Positions 53,590-64,000 of a stretch of 64,000 nucleotides of DNA are shown here, one piece after another. A program made the translations under genes and the position numbers. Below the pieces are notes generated by a model. That model saw only the letters and a list, made by a program, of their open reading frames with translations, had not been told where the DNA came from and searched no databases. Source of the DNA: Lepas anatifera (lineage: Eukaryota > Arthropoda > Thecostraca > Lepadidae); the NCBI GenBank assembly GCA_034440635.1, contig JAOTON010000197.1, positions 432,001-496,000 of the forward strand, read 5' to 3'. Positions within the stretch are counted from its first letter, which is position 1. Each line of letters opens with the position of its first letter.

Positions 53590-54130
53590 ATTAACAAGTT
53601 TTGTATATCATTGAACTCGTCTTGAATTATAGTTTATTTTGAAAAAGAAAATGTTAAAATTGGAAAATTTTGGACTTTTAATTTGTTTGACCTTTTCCTT
53701 TTTGACCTAGCTTGACCTTTTCCCAGTTGAAATTGCCCTTTTAGACACCTCAAAAATGTTTCTTCATAAAATATCTTTTGATAGCAAAAATAAAAAAATG
53801 CGTTCTTGCTATAAGTTCCGAATATTTAGCACCTAAGGTAGGTATGTACACGGTTTTTGACCATTGCGGTAGTATAGCCTTATGTTTAACGCCGCAAATA
53901 TAGCGATTGCTTTTGTAATCGGTCGCTGGAAATCATACTCCATTGTCTTTACGAAATTTTAATCGTACAAGTATCCGAATTTATGACAATTAACACGCGC
54001 CCACCCGAGGGGGTGGGCAACCGGCCTCCTCAGGTTTCCACAGGTAGTAAAAAAAACACCTTCGCGCAGCGCCACCGTACTTCATGTACCTCTAACTCGA
54101 AATTTTTGCAGCTTCTGGCAAAATTTTAGG
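53590..54130 (+). repeat. Left arm of a 2.8 kb inverted-repeat element
   Basis: Starts TGATTAACAAGTTTTGTATA and is the reverse complement of 55843-56386 over about 540 bases with few differences, including ACGCGCCCACCCGAGGGGGT. No clear target-site duplication flanks the outer ends. Confidence 0.85.
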
Positions 54131-55295
54131 TCTGGGTCATACCAGGTCAGACTGCCAACCCAGGTCAAGAGACCTAACCTCAAACTTTGGGTGGTGCATA
54201 AATCATATCAAATTTAGCCTATCGTGGTTAGAATCGCATTACATAGTAAGATCGCCTAGCAAGATAATTTTTCGTAGCAGGATTTCTATATCGATAACCG
54301 GGAGCAGGGCAAAGGTCATGATCTTTCCATTAGAAATGCATGGGGCGATTGGTAAATTTTGATAACTTGCGAGAATTGAGAATTGTCGAGAATTGCGATG
54401 GAGGTTGTATTTTTACATTGTCGTGTCTGACTTGCCACTGCAGTTTGATTAATATTCTTTTTACCATACAGACCTAAACCTGGCCCTAGGTCAAAGCAGG
54501 TTAATTTTGACATTTGACTAGGCAATATTATAAGATATATAATCCGTTTGGGCTCAACAAGAGTGTTCCAATGGTGCTGAACTTTTCTTTCTACTGCTCT
54601 TCTCTGTCACCTATTATGCCACAAAATTTAGGTTTCCACTTAGTTCCCGTAAGAAATACTGTGACCTTGAGCAACCTCAAAGGCGACACGACCAAACGAT
54701 TGTATGTAACATATTCGGTAATGATTAAAACTGGCTATTTAGCGGCATCACTCCCAGTGCACTGTGTCATTATTTATCTGGGATTCTCGGATCCGTGTCA
54801 GCTATGAAATGATCACCTTGTAAAAATATCATGAGGCAACCTGTTCAAGCGTCCAAGTCGAATGCGTTACAATTTCAGGACATTTTGTCGAATATATGAG
54901 CAGATTCAAATTACTTTTTGGGAATGAAAGCCTTTCAGACACGTTTGTTTACATTGCATGAATCCTCTCAAACATATGCTGTGCTGCACTGGATCAGCTT
55001 GCATCGATACTATTTTCCATCTCCGGGAACGATGTAATTGTGTGAGTTAGTGGTGCTCATAGGATAAGTTATACTTGTTTCAATTATTGATAAAGTCGCG
55101 ACATCTTTGTAAAATTTCGTTTAAGGCTGAAAGGTTCATTATTAATAAGTTCATTTGCCCTCGTCTCCCTCGAAACAAGGAATCCCTTTTTATCACTTTT
55201 AATGGCTGCAGTTTTTCTGTTTATAAATATCGCCCAAGTTGTTGCCAGTTCAGTTTTTTTATACATTTTGTACAAGTTGTTCTCAGTTCGATTGT
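54131..55295. other. Interior of the inverted-repeat element
   Basis: AT-rich, with TGACCT/AGGTCA words near 54130-54330 and AAAGGTCATGATCTTTCCAT, a line shared in diverged form with 27150 and 61300. No protein recognised. Confidence 0.5.
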
Positions 55296-55614
55296 TGGAG
55301 TCGGGGTCTCACTAAAGTCATCAATGGACTTGTTACGGAGACCCCGACCCCACCATCCGAACGAGCAACTCCCACAATGAAGGGTTGATTTTAGAAGCCA
55401 ACGTTTAACGTCCCACACAGCACAGGGACGGCCGCCCCGCTCAGGTCACCCTCTCACCAGTCAGTTGCCAGCCGACCTGTACGTCGGGTAAGCTATTGAG
55501 CGCCGGAGCGTATCAGCGGAACCGATCCCAAGCCTGGACATGCACTGCCACTGCATGCTTCTGAGCCGCGGGCCGGAGCCCAACGCTCTACCAACTGAGC
55601 TACCGGGGCGGCAA
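55296..55614 (-). mobile_element. tRNA-derived SINE (family A), full copy
   Basis: On the - strand: head CCCGGTAGCTCAGTTGGTAG (A box), GGATCGGTTCC (B-box-like), then the tail GTGGGAGTTGCTCGTTCGGA and AAGTCCATTGATGACTTTAG shared with 9394-9713. Nested in the inverted-repeat element. Confidence 0.75.
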
Positions 55615-55631
55615 GGAGGCAGTTTTAGGAG

Positions 55632-55830
55632 TAGGTGTCTCACTAGAGTCATCAAGGGACTTTTTACGGAGACCCTGACCCCACCACCCAAACGAGCAAC
55701 TCCCACGATAAAGTGTTAATCAAGGAAACAACGTTGAAAGTCCCACAAGGCATAACGACGACCGTCTACCTCAGGTCACCCCCTCACCACTGAGTTGCCT
55801 GCTGGCCTTCAGCATTTACGGTACCTACCA
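55632..55830 (-). mobile_element. SINE family A, partial copy without head
   Basis: Shares the body and tail (GTGGGAGTTGCTCGTTTGGG, AGTCCCTTGATGACTCTAGT) with the adjacent full copy, in the same orientation, but lacks the tRNA-like head. Confidence 0.7.
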
Positions 55831-55842
55831 CCTCCCAGTTGA

Positions 55843-56386
55843 CCTAAATTATTTTTCCAGAAGTCGCAAAATGTTGTGTTAGAGGTAGATGGAGTACGGT
55901 GGCGCTGCGCGAAGGTATTTTTTTACTACCTGTAGAGACCTGAGGAGGCCGGTTGCCCACCCCCTCGGGTGGGCGCGTGTTAATTGTCATAAATTCGGAT
56001 ACTTGTACGATTAAAATTTCGTAAAGACAATGGAGTATGATTTCCAGCGACCGATTACAAAAGCAATCGCTATATTTGCGGCGTTAAACATAAGGCTGTA
56101 CTACCGCAATGGTCAAAAACCGTTTACATACCTACCTTAGGTGCTAAATATTCGGAACTTATAGCAAGAACGCATTTTTTTTATTTTTGCTATGGAAAGA
56201 TATTTTATGAAGAAACATTTTTGAGGTGTCTAAAAGGGCAATTTCAACTGGGAAAAGGTCAAGCTAGGTCAAAAAGGAAAAGGTCAAACAAATTAAAAGT
56301 CCAAAGTTTTCAAATTTTAACATTTTCTTTTTTCAAAATAAACTATAATTCAAGACGAGTTCAATGATATACAAAACTTGTTAATC
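55843..56386 (-). repeat. Right arm of the inverted-repeat element
   Basis: Mirror of 53590-54130; ends CTTGTTAATCA. Confidence 0.85.
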
Positions 56387-57759
56387 AGGTGATGCGTTGT
56401 TGAGTTATGAAGCATCAAACATGAGTCTACAACGTGACCTCCCGAAAATGCCTCGGGCTATAACTCGGTCACCGTTGGTCGGAGGGGGCTTAGATTCTCA
56501 CAGGCGTGTTTCTGGCCCAAAACTACCCCGGAGACAAAGTTTCAGATTTTTTCTAGACATGGTGGTGTCAAATTGAAATATTTTTGGTCGTTTTGTCCTG
56601 GAATGCCCCCCTTTCAAGAGTGTTAAATTCGTCCAACCATTCTTTGGTTGGCAAAGTAATTCCACCCATGCTTGACAGACGAGTGAACAGAGTGGTAATG
56701 GGCGCACTCTCATCGGCAAAAGCAGATGGGGTGCCAAGACTTGGGTCAATACCCACCGCCTTCGCAGCCACATAACCCGCACAATGTGCCCTTGCGTACT
56801 CCTCCGCTGTTGCTCCTGTACCTATGTCTATTCAAGAAGCTGATGCATGGCCCGATGGCTCGGGAAATGTCGTTGCCTGTGCCGTTGTAGGCACATCATC
56901 TACGTCAGTGATGATGTTCAGTTCGGGAGTGATAAATAAATGATTCGGGAGGTTCGGGAGTGATAAACAGCTTCCTCACCTATCAACTCGCCCAATAAGA
57001 GTATTTACTTCACTTGATTTATATCTGTTTAATACCGCATGCATAGTTGTCTTTTGTTAACAAACGCCATATGATATTAATTTCGAAGCAACATATATCA
57101 GGATTTCAGCAAGAGAACGGGGGGATGATATTTAATTTTTGATCATAAACAAATTTGAACACTGACTAGGGACCACGCATAAATTGTGTGCTACGCAAAG
57201 GGAGGTGGGGAATCAGTCACACTGTTATCAAACGTTACTCATAAGAGTAAAAAAAACTTTAAAGTCGGAGGGGGGTTGGTGGGTAGAAATCATAACTACA
57301 TGTGCTACGTAATTTATGGATAGCACCAAAGCGCATTGGTGCGGCTTGTAAACGCATGGGCGTAGCCACCACTAGGGACACCAGGGACAGTGTCCCTACA
57401 AGTTTGGAGACCCCCGAAAACTTGTAGGGAATGTCCCTACAAGTTTTGAAGACCGGGAAAGATATGACAACCGCAATATGTTAATTTTCCAATACATCTT
57501 CCAATTGTACCTACCTACTTTTCATGTATGCAAATCCGGACATCGTCATTTGTACCAAAGGTATTAAAAATAATGGTTGTATAACTTTTGATTTTATTTT
57601 TTCCCAATTTACCAAATCTGTCCCCATTTCTGTACCCTATGAAAAATAGGAGTGATGTTAGCCCGCGCTCCATCGGGGTCCGGCGCCACCTTCGCCCCAC
57701 GGGGGCATCGATGGCCCCCTCTAACTCCGAAAATATGGGGGCTAGCGCAAATCTGCGAA
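56387..57759. other. Non-coding sequence
   Basis: No gene supported. CATGGGCGTAGCCACCACTA at 57355 looks like a hAT end without partner, and GTCCCTACAAGTTT is duplicated at 57401-57455. Confidence 0.4.
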
Positions 57760-58650
57760 GTACATTGAAAAACTCTTGTGAATTCAGCAAGGTTTTAACT
57801 TGCATGCGTTTAAGCGCTCAGGTCAATATTTTGACCTCCAGAGATCAAGTGGGTCACAATAGGCTATTTCTACTAACATATACAATGCTTAAGAAAACTG
57901 AGCACAGCTTTTATGCCATTAGAGCTATTGAGGTCTGGTAACTACATTTCATAGGAAAATGCCAGGGCTTTCTCCACTGTGTAGAACATAATGCCCTGCC
58001 GACAGTGGTTTGACCTCCAGAGGGCACCTATTGACCTGACATGACCTGAGGTCACGAAAGGTCAGAAAGTGACTTTGTCGAATAACAAATGAAAGCCAGT
58101 GACGAAACATATATGATGACGTCTAATTACTGAATTAGGTCGTGGCTCTAGCTTAATTAGGTCAACAGTTATTGTCAAAATACTGTTTTTGATGTCTGGT
58201 GACCTGAGATGACCTCAGATATGTCACAGGGAAAACATTACCCCTGGAATCGGTGAAAAGGCTGCTAAGAATACATTTCTGAGAAATTTGATAATTTGCA
58301 ATCATTTTTGTGACTTTTGGACCAAGAGACAGGTTTTCCTCATATCTTTTTATGGGAGAGGTCACCTCGTGGGCTGACCTCAGGTCACCAAATTAAAAAA
58401 ATCCCGGAAATAATTTTTTTAGATCCTGGAGGGGCCATCAAGTGAAGAAAATTTCAAATAAATTGGCCAAGAAATGTAGCCATGCTAGAGCTAAAAAATT
58501 TAAGTGCGGTGAACTTGTTTGTCCTCGCCTGGTGATCTGACCTAGTGTGGCCCGGGGTAAACAACTTCAAGGATAGTGGGAAAAAGATCGGGTGAAAAAA
58601 CCTTAGGGGCTATCGATGCACCCCCCCGTGTGGCGAGGGTTAAGAAGCCA
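57760..58650. repeat. TGACCT-rich repeat family, copy 2
   Basis: Dense TGACCT/AGGTCA words, among them pairs spaced by four bases at 58032/58042, 58049/58059 and 58200/58210 and everted pairs TGACCTGAGGTCA and TGACCTCAGGTCA. The end (CCCGTGTGGCGAGGGTTAAG) resembles the ends of copies at 28700-29170 and 61280-62020. No coding potential. Confidence 0.5.
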
Positions 58651-60559
58651 CATTCTTTCACCAGCGCCGATTCCAGCAAAGGCGGAAAAATACTCCAGTT
58701 GCAAGTTGATCTCCGTGAATAGGATTGGTCACCATGACAACGTCGGATTGTTAGTTCCCGTCAGGGTGGGGGGGCTGTGTTTGAAAACCCTTGGGTTGCT
58801 CCACGGGCATGAAAAACGGTGACGCGAAGTGCTGCCGTACTTAGCACACCTTATCCATGATTGATTCCCTAAACTTCCCCAAACTTTTAAGGTTGGGACA
58901 TCTCAGGTCAGTTTACCAGTACATGTCAAGCAGTGTCCCAAAACCTGGGGTGCTGGGTGCAGAACGACGCTCAGTCAAGCAGAATTTTCCACTCACTTTT
59001 ATATTCTTTTTGCTGAATTTTCCACTCAATTCCAACAATACTACTTACTACTATTGAATTTTACTCAACAATACTTACTACAAAAGCCAGTTCCATTGCC
59101 TCCTCTACCAACGTCCACTGGAAAAAGAGAGCAGTAGAATCGACTAGAAGATCGCCAAATTAACTCGGCTTTTATGGGCTTCTTTCGCTTTTCTGGAAGA
59201 AAATCTGGCGATTTCTATTTTTCTGGACAATTATACCTGGCATCCTTATCTCCACCGATTTCAGTGGAACAACTGAATCGAAATTCTGGCGCAGGCAAGA
59301 CGCTCAGTGCCCCCCGCCCCACCGGAGAAAGTTCCAATGGGTGAACACCGCCACTAAATTCCACCACTCACAAAATTGGTGAGTGGAAAATTTAGACACC
59401 CTAGCCTTGTGTTGCCAAAAAACGAGCTGACCACTTTGAAAGATACATTTCTGGAAAGCAGTTTATCTGTGCACATGATTTCTAGGCTTACGTCCTTGAA
59501 AAATTGTTTTTGCATTTCTGGTACCGAGAATAGTGAAAAACCATTTTTGATCATATTGTTGTTAAAAGCAATTATCTTCAAATTGTTATGCTAAGCAGCA
59601 TATTTTTTGGCATTGTATGGTAGAAAATTGACCATTTATTGCGAAGAAAATATTTTGTATCCATATCAGCCCTTCATTGCTGCGTCCACGCCCTGCGACA
59701 CCCAAATCCACTCACGACACACCCTACGACACCCTAGGCATAAATACCCTGATATTTAAGTTGAACTGAAAGTGTACGCTACTTCAATACATTGAAACTC
59801 TACATTTTCATTAAATGATTTTTTGGGCAACAAGAATGCATCCAGTTACCCTTCAAACATCGGCACTTTTTTGTATGGCTGGTCTACGGCGTGCACTTAC
59901 CAAATCGCCGTCTTTACATCTAGTAAATAAAAGCGGCATCTTTAGGCTTTTTGAAAGCCCGCTTTCTTATTCGTTATCGACAAAACATTATTAGTCTTCC
60001 TCTTGGGGTGCTTTTAGTTGTATAGTTTTCTAGTCTATGAGGATTTAGAAAATTAATTTAGAGCAATTTTTGAAATGCAAATTATGTTGCTCATGCGACC
60101 AGCAAGCGGCAGGCGATCAGAAATTTAAAGTAGCAGTCGCTCTGACGCTGTCGCAACCCGCCGCGCCTGGCTGATTGTAGACGAAAGGAAGAAACAACAG
60201 AAAGAAGGCTGTAGTTTCGATTAGATTGATAGAAAGCAGCATATTTATATGAAGCTGAGTGGATATGTGAAGAAGAGCAGGGTAATTGACAGGTAAAGAA
60301 AAGAAACTTTTAGCAAGAGTCTGGAAGAGTTTATTGCCATGAAAGAAAGTTTGTAGTTTCGTCTGGGTTAGTTAAGTGTAAACCAAGGCTCTACTGGGCC
60401 CTAGCATAGGTGTATGCGAGGTGCAGTGATTGAGGTCAGGAGTGGCCTCTAAAATTCCGATAACTATAGCTATAGGAAGGGCGTTGTCCCGGACAGAAAA
60501 ACTGTACAGTGTGTGGTTAGATAATTAATTTTGACACTAGGTATTGCATGAAAAAATCC
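58651..60559. other. Non-coding sequence
   Basis: AATTTTCCACTCA words recur around 58980-59040 and again near 61070-61110. Nothing else recognised. Confidence 0.4.
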
Positions 60560-60569
60560 CTTTTCATTT

Positions 60570-60800
60570 TTCACCACCTGCCGGTCTCGGAGCCCCCCTC
60601 TGCAGAGTTGGTCTAAGGTGGCCTCCGATATTTCGTCTCAGGGGCCCTCAGGGTCCCAGGAGCTGGTCGTATGGGAGAGGAGAGGAGGGGCACAAGAGTT
60701 GGTCCAGGGAAGCCCCCCCAAAAGTTTAACTTCATCCCACAAATGTTAGCCTTTGTAGCCCCAAGAGTTCTTTCCCCCGAGGGTTGGTCTCAGAGGCCCC
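60570..60800. repeat. Degenerate GAGTTGGTC...GGCCCC repeats
   Basis: Words such as AGAGTTGGTCTAAGGTGGCC, TCTCAGGGGCCCTCAGGG and GGTTGGTCTCAGAGGCCCCC recur irregularly, like a decayed piece of the 43987-46400 array in the other orientation (GGTCTCAG is its complement). Confidence 0.5.
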
Positions 60801-61279
60801 CAAAATGTTTTTTATTTGTGGCAATTCACCAATTCCTTAAAAAATTGGAGACTGCACGAGGGGTTTCAGCTGGTAAATATTTACCTGCCTAACCCAAATT
60901 TTTCACATGGTAATGGTCAAACAATGCAGCTTGGGGACGATTTAAAATATTTACTTTGAGAAAATTAAAGGAAATATCCATCCCTCAGTTCAAACAAGGG
61001 CTCTGATATTTACCACCTGAGTACCCAAATTGGAAAATTTTTTCTCCGCCATACATTTTGAGGGGAATTTTCCACTCACTCGCCATACATTCCGAGCTGA
61101 ATTTTCCACTCGACACCCTTGCGCAAAACCTATTTTGGGTCACTGATGTCAAGCTACCTCACCTCAAAAAATGTTTAAGGTGGCATAAGTAAGAAAAGGG
61201 CGAATCTATCGAATTGAAGTGCGTACCACATAAAAGGCCCGCCGAGTACTACAACTAATTTCGGAATTTTTCAGCTCAT
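60801..61279. other. Non-coding sequence
   Basis: AT-rich; no feature other than the AATTTTCCACTC words. Confidence 0.4.
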
Positions 61280-62020
61280 AGACCTAGGGGCAGGTACGGA
61301 TAATGACCTCTCCATTGAAAATGTATGAGGAAAAAGAAAATTGGCCGACAAATTTAATTAATTTTGTAGATACCGCGTGTAATACCTTCGTATTCTTCAG
61401 AACATAGTATCCTAGGCCCCTTTATAGGTTCATGCTGCAAGTTTGAACCTGTGACCTTAGAGGTCATCTGGGGCTGCAGGTTTTTCAGACTTGAGTTAAT
61501 AACTTTGCACGAAATGATGAAAAATATTTTATTTTCATATCATTACGTTTAGAATGTTATTGCGAGTCGATTTATACGCATATTGATTATGCTAGGCTAG
61601 ATGGTGACCTTAGCAATGCCTTAGTTCAGGCCTTTTTATGTTTTCACCTAGCACGATAATAATATACATCATCCAATTGACTGTAACGAGAGAAAGTGAA
61701 CTATGCCTAAAATGATTCTAACTCAATTCTGTCAGACGCTAGAGTCCATAAATTCTTCTCTATCATGCTACATTCTTTGACCTGTCATGACCTCAATATT
61801 GACCTCAGCCAAAAAGTGACGACAGTGATGTAGGAGCCGAGCCAAGTGAGCGAAAAGAGCCAAGAGTAATGTAGTTTCATCATGAATTTCAATGGGCTAT
61901 TCACCTGCTTTTGCGTTTTTTTTCGCTATCCCGTATAAGAGTCGAGTTCTAGGGGGATTGTTTCGACACCCCCTACCAGGGCGAAGGTGGCTCGGAGGGT
62001 CACCGGGGCGTGGGTTATCG
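61280..62020. repeat. TGACCT-rich repeat family, copy 3
   Basis: Includes TAATGACCTCTCCATTGAAA, TGACCTGTCATGACCTCAAT and the shared end CCAGGGCGAAGGTGGCTCGG with CACCGGGGCGTGGG. It parallels 28700-29170 and in part 27120-27200 and 54300-54350. Confidence 0.55.
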
Positions 62021-62311
62021 CTTGGTCAGCTGTGAGTCAAGTGTGGTTGGTGTTGCTGGTCGAAATAGCCGCACTTTTACTTAAGCTCCCATTTAATTGC
62101 ATCAGTAAGGATACCAAAGACAAGGAATTGACATCGGGACCAAGATAACTACACCGGTCTGCGACCTGGGCTAACGCCTCACCGGCGCAGGAGGGTCACA
62201 TGACAATGTGCTGAAAGCAAACCATATTTCGCTCTTAATGTGTCTATTCATAAGCCTGTAGCATAGTGTTATCATTCTTTTCTTTGAAGTAATTAATAAA
62301 TACCTCGCAGT
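62021..62311. other. Non-coding sequence
   Basis: No gene seen. Confidence 0.4.
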
Positions 62312-62393
62312 CAGCCCCAGCTTCGAACCGGGCACCCCTGATCAAGAGACAGGGCCTCTAACCACCAGACCACTGCGCCACATTGCACTGACT
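62312..62393 (-). repeat. tRNA-like sequence (SINE head or pseudo-tRNA)
   Basis: The - strand reads GCGCAGTGGTCTGGTGGTTA (A-box type), an anticodon arm around CCTGTCTCTTGATCAGG with CTT in the anticodon place, and GGTTCGAAGCT (B box). The anticodon stem has a mismatch and the acceptor stem does not close, so a working tRNA is unlikely. Confidence 0.6.
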
Positions 62394-62487
62394 CCCACTA
62401 GCCCTACACCAGTGACCCGTCAGGAGGTCACTGGCCGGTATCACTCAATCAAAACGATGCCGTGAACCTGGCGCAAGGTGCTGTGTT

Positions 62488-62570
62488 CAGGGGCGCAACT
62501 TTATGTTTTCGATTGGGGGGCACCCGGCTCGAAAGGGGGCCCGTACATGATGGGGGGCCGTATTTTTTAA
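62488..62570 (+). mobile_element. hAT-type left end without visible partner
   Basis: CAGGGGCGCAACTT followed by GGGGGGCACCCGGCTCG and GGGGGCCCGTA has the look of a hAT end in this genome. The matching right end and duplication were not found; they may be mutated or outside the window. Confidence 0.45.
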
Positions 62571-62770
62571 GGAAAATGTGGCCGAAAAAACGTATTTTCG
62601 ACCGTTTGTTGTCGAAAACTGACTGCAAAGGTTAAATAACAATTTTTAGCGCGCTATTCGTCACTGTTCCTGATTTGCACTATTTAGCCCAAAAAGTAGT
62701 CAGAAGACCCAATCTTTTGAACGAGCTGCCAAAGTATGTAAGGATATTGGACAAGTAGGTGTCTACTTAC

Positions 62771-62886
62771 CGTCTTTGTTGTCCACGCGGATGCTCTCCT
62801 CCGGAGGTACAACGGGATCAGCCCCGGACGACGCAGGAGGGATGAATGCTGGAGGGTCTTTTAGCAAACGGGATCCGGCTGGTGGC
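62771..62886 (-). other. Candidate exon on the - strand
   Basis: Between an acceptor TTCCTCGGCCAG and a donor AAAGACG|GTAAGT lies a 116-base open stretch reading GSRLLKDPPAFIPPASSGAD and PVVPPEESIRVDNKD. The consensus splice sites and the absence of stops in this frame make it a possible exon, but no domain is recognised and it could be chance or transposon-derived. Confidence 0.3.
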
Positions 62887-63779
62887 CTGGCCGAGGAAGG
62901 CAATGATCAGGGAAAGAAGGATTGAAATTACAACCTTACTTTACCGTTTTGCTGGAAACTATACACATTGCACTTTTCCGAGTTAGTTTTAAATTGGGGT
63001 TTTAATTTTTTGCGGTCGATAAATGAACGTAGCTTGCAAAGTACCAAAAATAGTAGTGATATGAACTACTTTAAGTGGACGCGTACGTTGCTAGAGATTA
63101 AATGCAAATATGATCGGGGTCATTTTATAACAGTTTGCAAAATTAGCAAGACGATTCTAGATTCATAGGTTACCTGAAAAATGAACAAAGTTTGGGTAGT
63201 TTTGCCAAAGCAGCCCCTTGGTCTTGAATGTTCTTTGTTTTACGCTTTTGTGCACCCGACTTATGTTTATACTGTCCAACCATTTTAACATTCACACCTG
63301 GAACGAAATCGCATTATCGCAAATAATTTGATACAAATGGAAGGTAGAGAACGAAGTGCGAAATTCCTTCATCAGCGGGGAAATCGAACCTACTGATATT
63401 TATGTTACATGATCAAGATACCTTTTTCTGATCCATTCACCTTGCCAGTTCATGACATTTTACAACACTGGGTACCGGTCAAAGGGTACTATGAATAGGT
63501 GGTACTGCCTTTTTCCCTTTACAATCCTCATATAGGATCAGTACAAAAGGAATGGGGGGCCTAACATTTCTCACGCCCCATCCATTTTTCCCCAAATGTT
63601 CCAGGAGGCATGGGACCGGCCGCACGTTGCCCGGGAAAACCACAGGGGGCCCGCAAGCATGGCAGGGGGCCGGTTTCGGCAACAGGGAGCACGGGTACAC
63701 CACCTAGGGCACGAAACTGCTAACAAATAAGGAACTCCTGTAAAAACGCGACTAACACAACAGCTTCAGTTTCTGCACG
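62887..63779. other. Non-coding sequence
   Basis: No gene recognised. Confidence 0.4.
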
Positions 63780-64000
63780 ATATTCTTAGACCATAAGGGG
63801 CCCAGACAGACCACAGGGGGCCTGAGCACACCAAAGGGGCCGGGCAGACCACAGGAACCCAGAAAACCATCGGAGCCCGGTAAGCCCACAAGGGGCCCGA
63901 GCAGACCACACACAGCCAGCAATTTGGCTGGACTCTGCCCGATATATGCTGGGCTTTGACTGGGCAGAGCCCGCGTACATGGGCTCAGCCCAGGTCCGGC
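63780..64000. repeat. GC-rich minisatellite, GGGGCCx(CAGACCACA) type
   Basis: Words GGGGCCCAGACAGACCACAG, GGGGGCCTGAGCACACCA and GGGCAGACCACAGG recur at about 20-25 bases and run to the window edge. Same style as the arrays in the 5.86 kb hAT insertion. Confidence 0.65.

Overview
The window is from a eukaryotic, animal-type genome, most likely an arthropod or related invertebrate. It has long introns with GT/AG borders and GC-rich exons. It also carries I/Jockey-group LINEs with three-knuckle Gag proteins, a CR1/L2-group LINE, tRNA-derived SINEs and many hAT-type DNA transposons. The species cannot be named from the sequence. There is no prokaryotic operon, CRISPR array or rRNA gene.

Only one host gene is well supported. 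It lies on the + strand and encodes an RNA-binding protein with two RRM domains followed by a Pro/Gly/Arg-rich, low-complexity region. Four exons are visible (17564-18068, 18330-18550, 22177-22927, 51736-51914), and all three splice junctions agree in phase. RRM1 and RRM2 lie in one exon but in different frames, so a one-base indel (assembly error or real lesion) is present. Intron 2 is 3.6 kb and holds a fold-back hAT-like element. Intron 3 is about 28.8 kb and is filled with nested transposons.

Layout. 1-5340: CR1/L2-group LINE on the - strand, ORF1 and ORF2. 5488-9713: two copies of a hAT MITE, a LINE RT remnant, a palindrome cluster and SINEs. 10011-15048: broken I/Jockey-group LINE (copy 1). 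17564-22927: host exons and the fold-back element. 25001-31548: LINE copy 2, split by a 3.5 kb DNA transposon. 31700-33730: LINE copy 3 on the opposite strand, converging on copy 2. Copies 2 and 3 both stop exactly at the ORF1 stop codon. 34847-38431: LINE copy 4, internally deleted and split by a 2.4 kb hAT element. 38916-47864: LINE copy 5, split by three hAT insertions, one of them 5.9 kb and full of GC-rich minisatellite. 47865-51312: LINE copy 6 with the only intact Gag ORF (677 aa), inserted in the RT of copy 5. 51736-51914: host exon 4. 52000-64000: an inverted-repeat element enclosing SINEs, a TGACCT-rich repeat family, and further hAT and GC-rich repeat sequence.

The sequence gives a relative age order. 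The I/Jockey-group LINEs landed first, hAT elements later inserted in several of them leaving 8-bp duplications, and copy 6 is among the youngest LINE insertions. The observations most worth checking are the 3.5 kb element with a 30-bp perfect TIR and a 4-bp duplication, the conserved UUCG hairpin at the LINE 5' ends, the possible ORF1-only LINE subfamily, and the fold-back element in intron 2. Family assignments rest on motifs read by eye; no database search was run.
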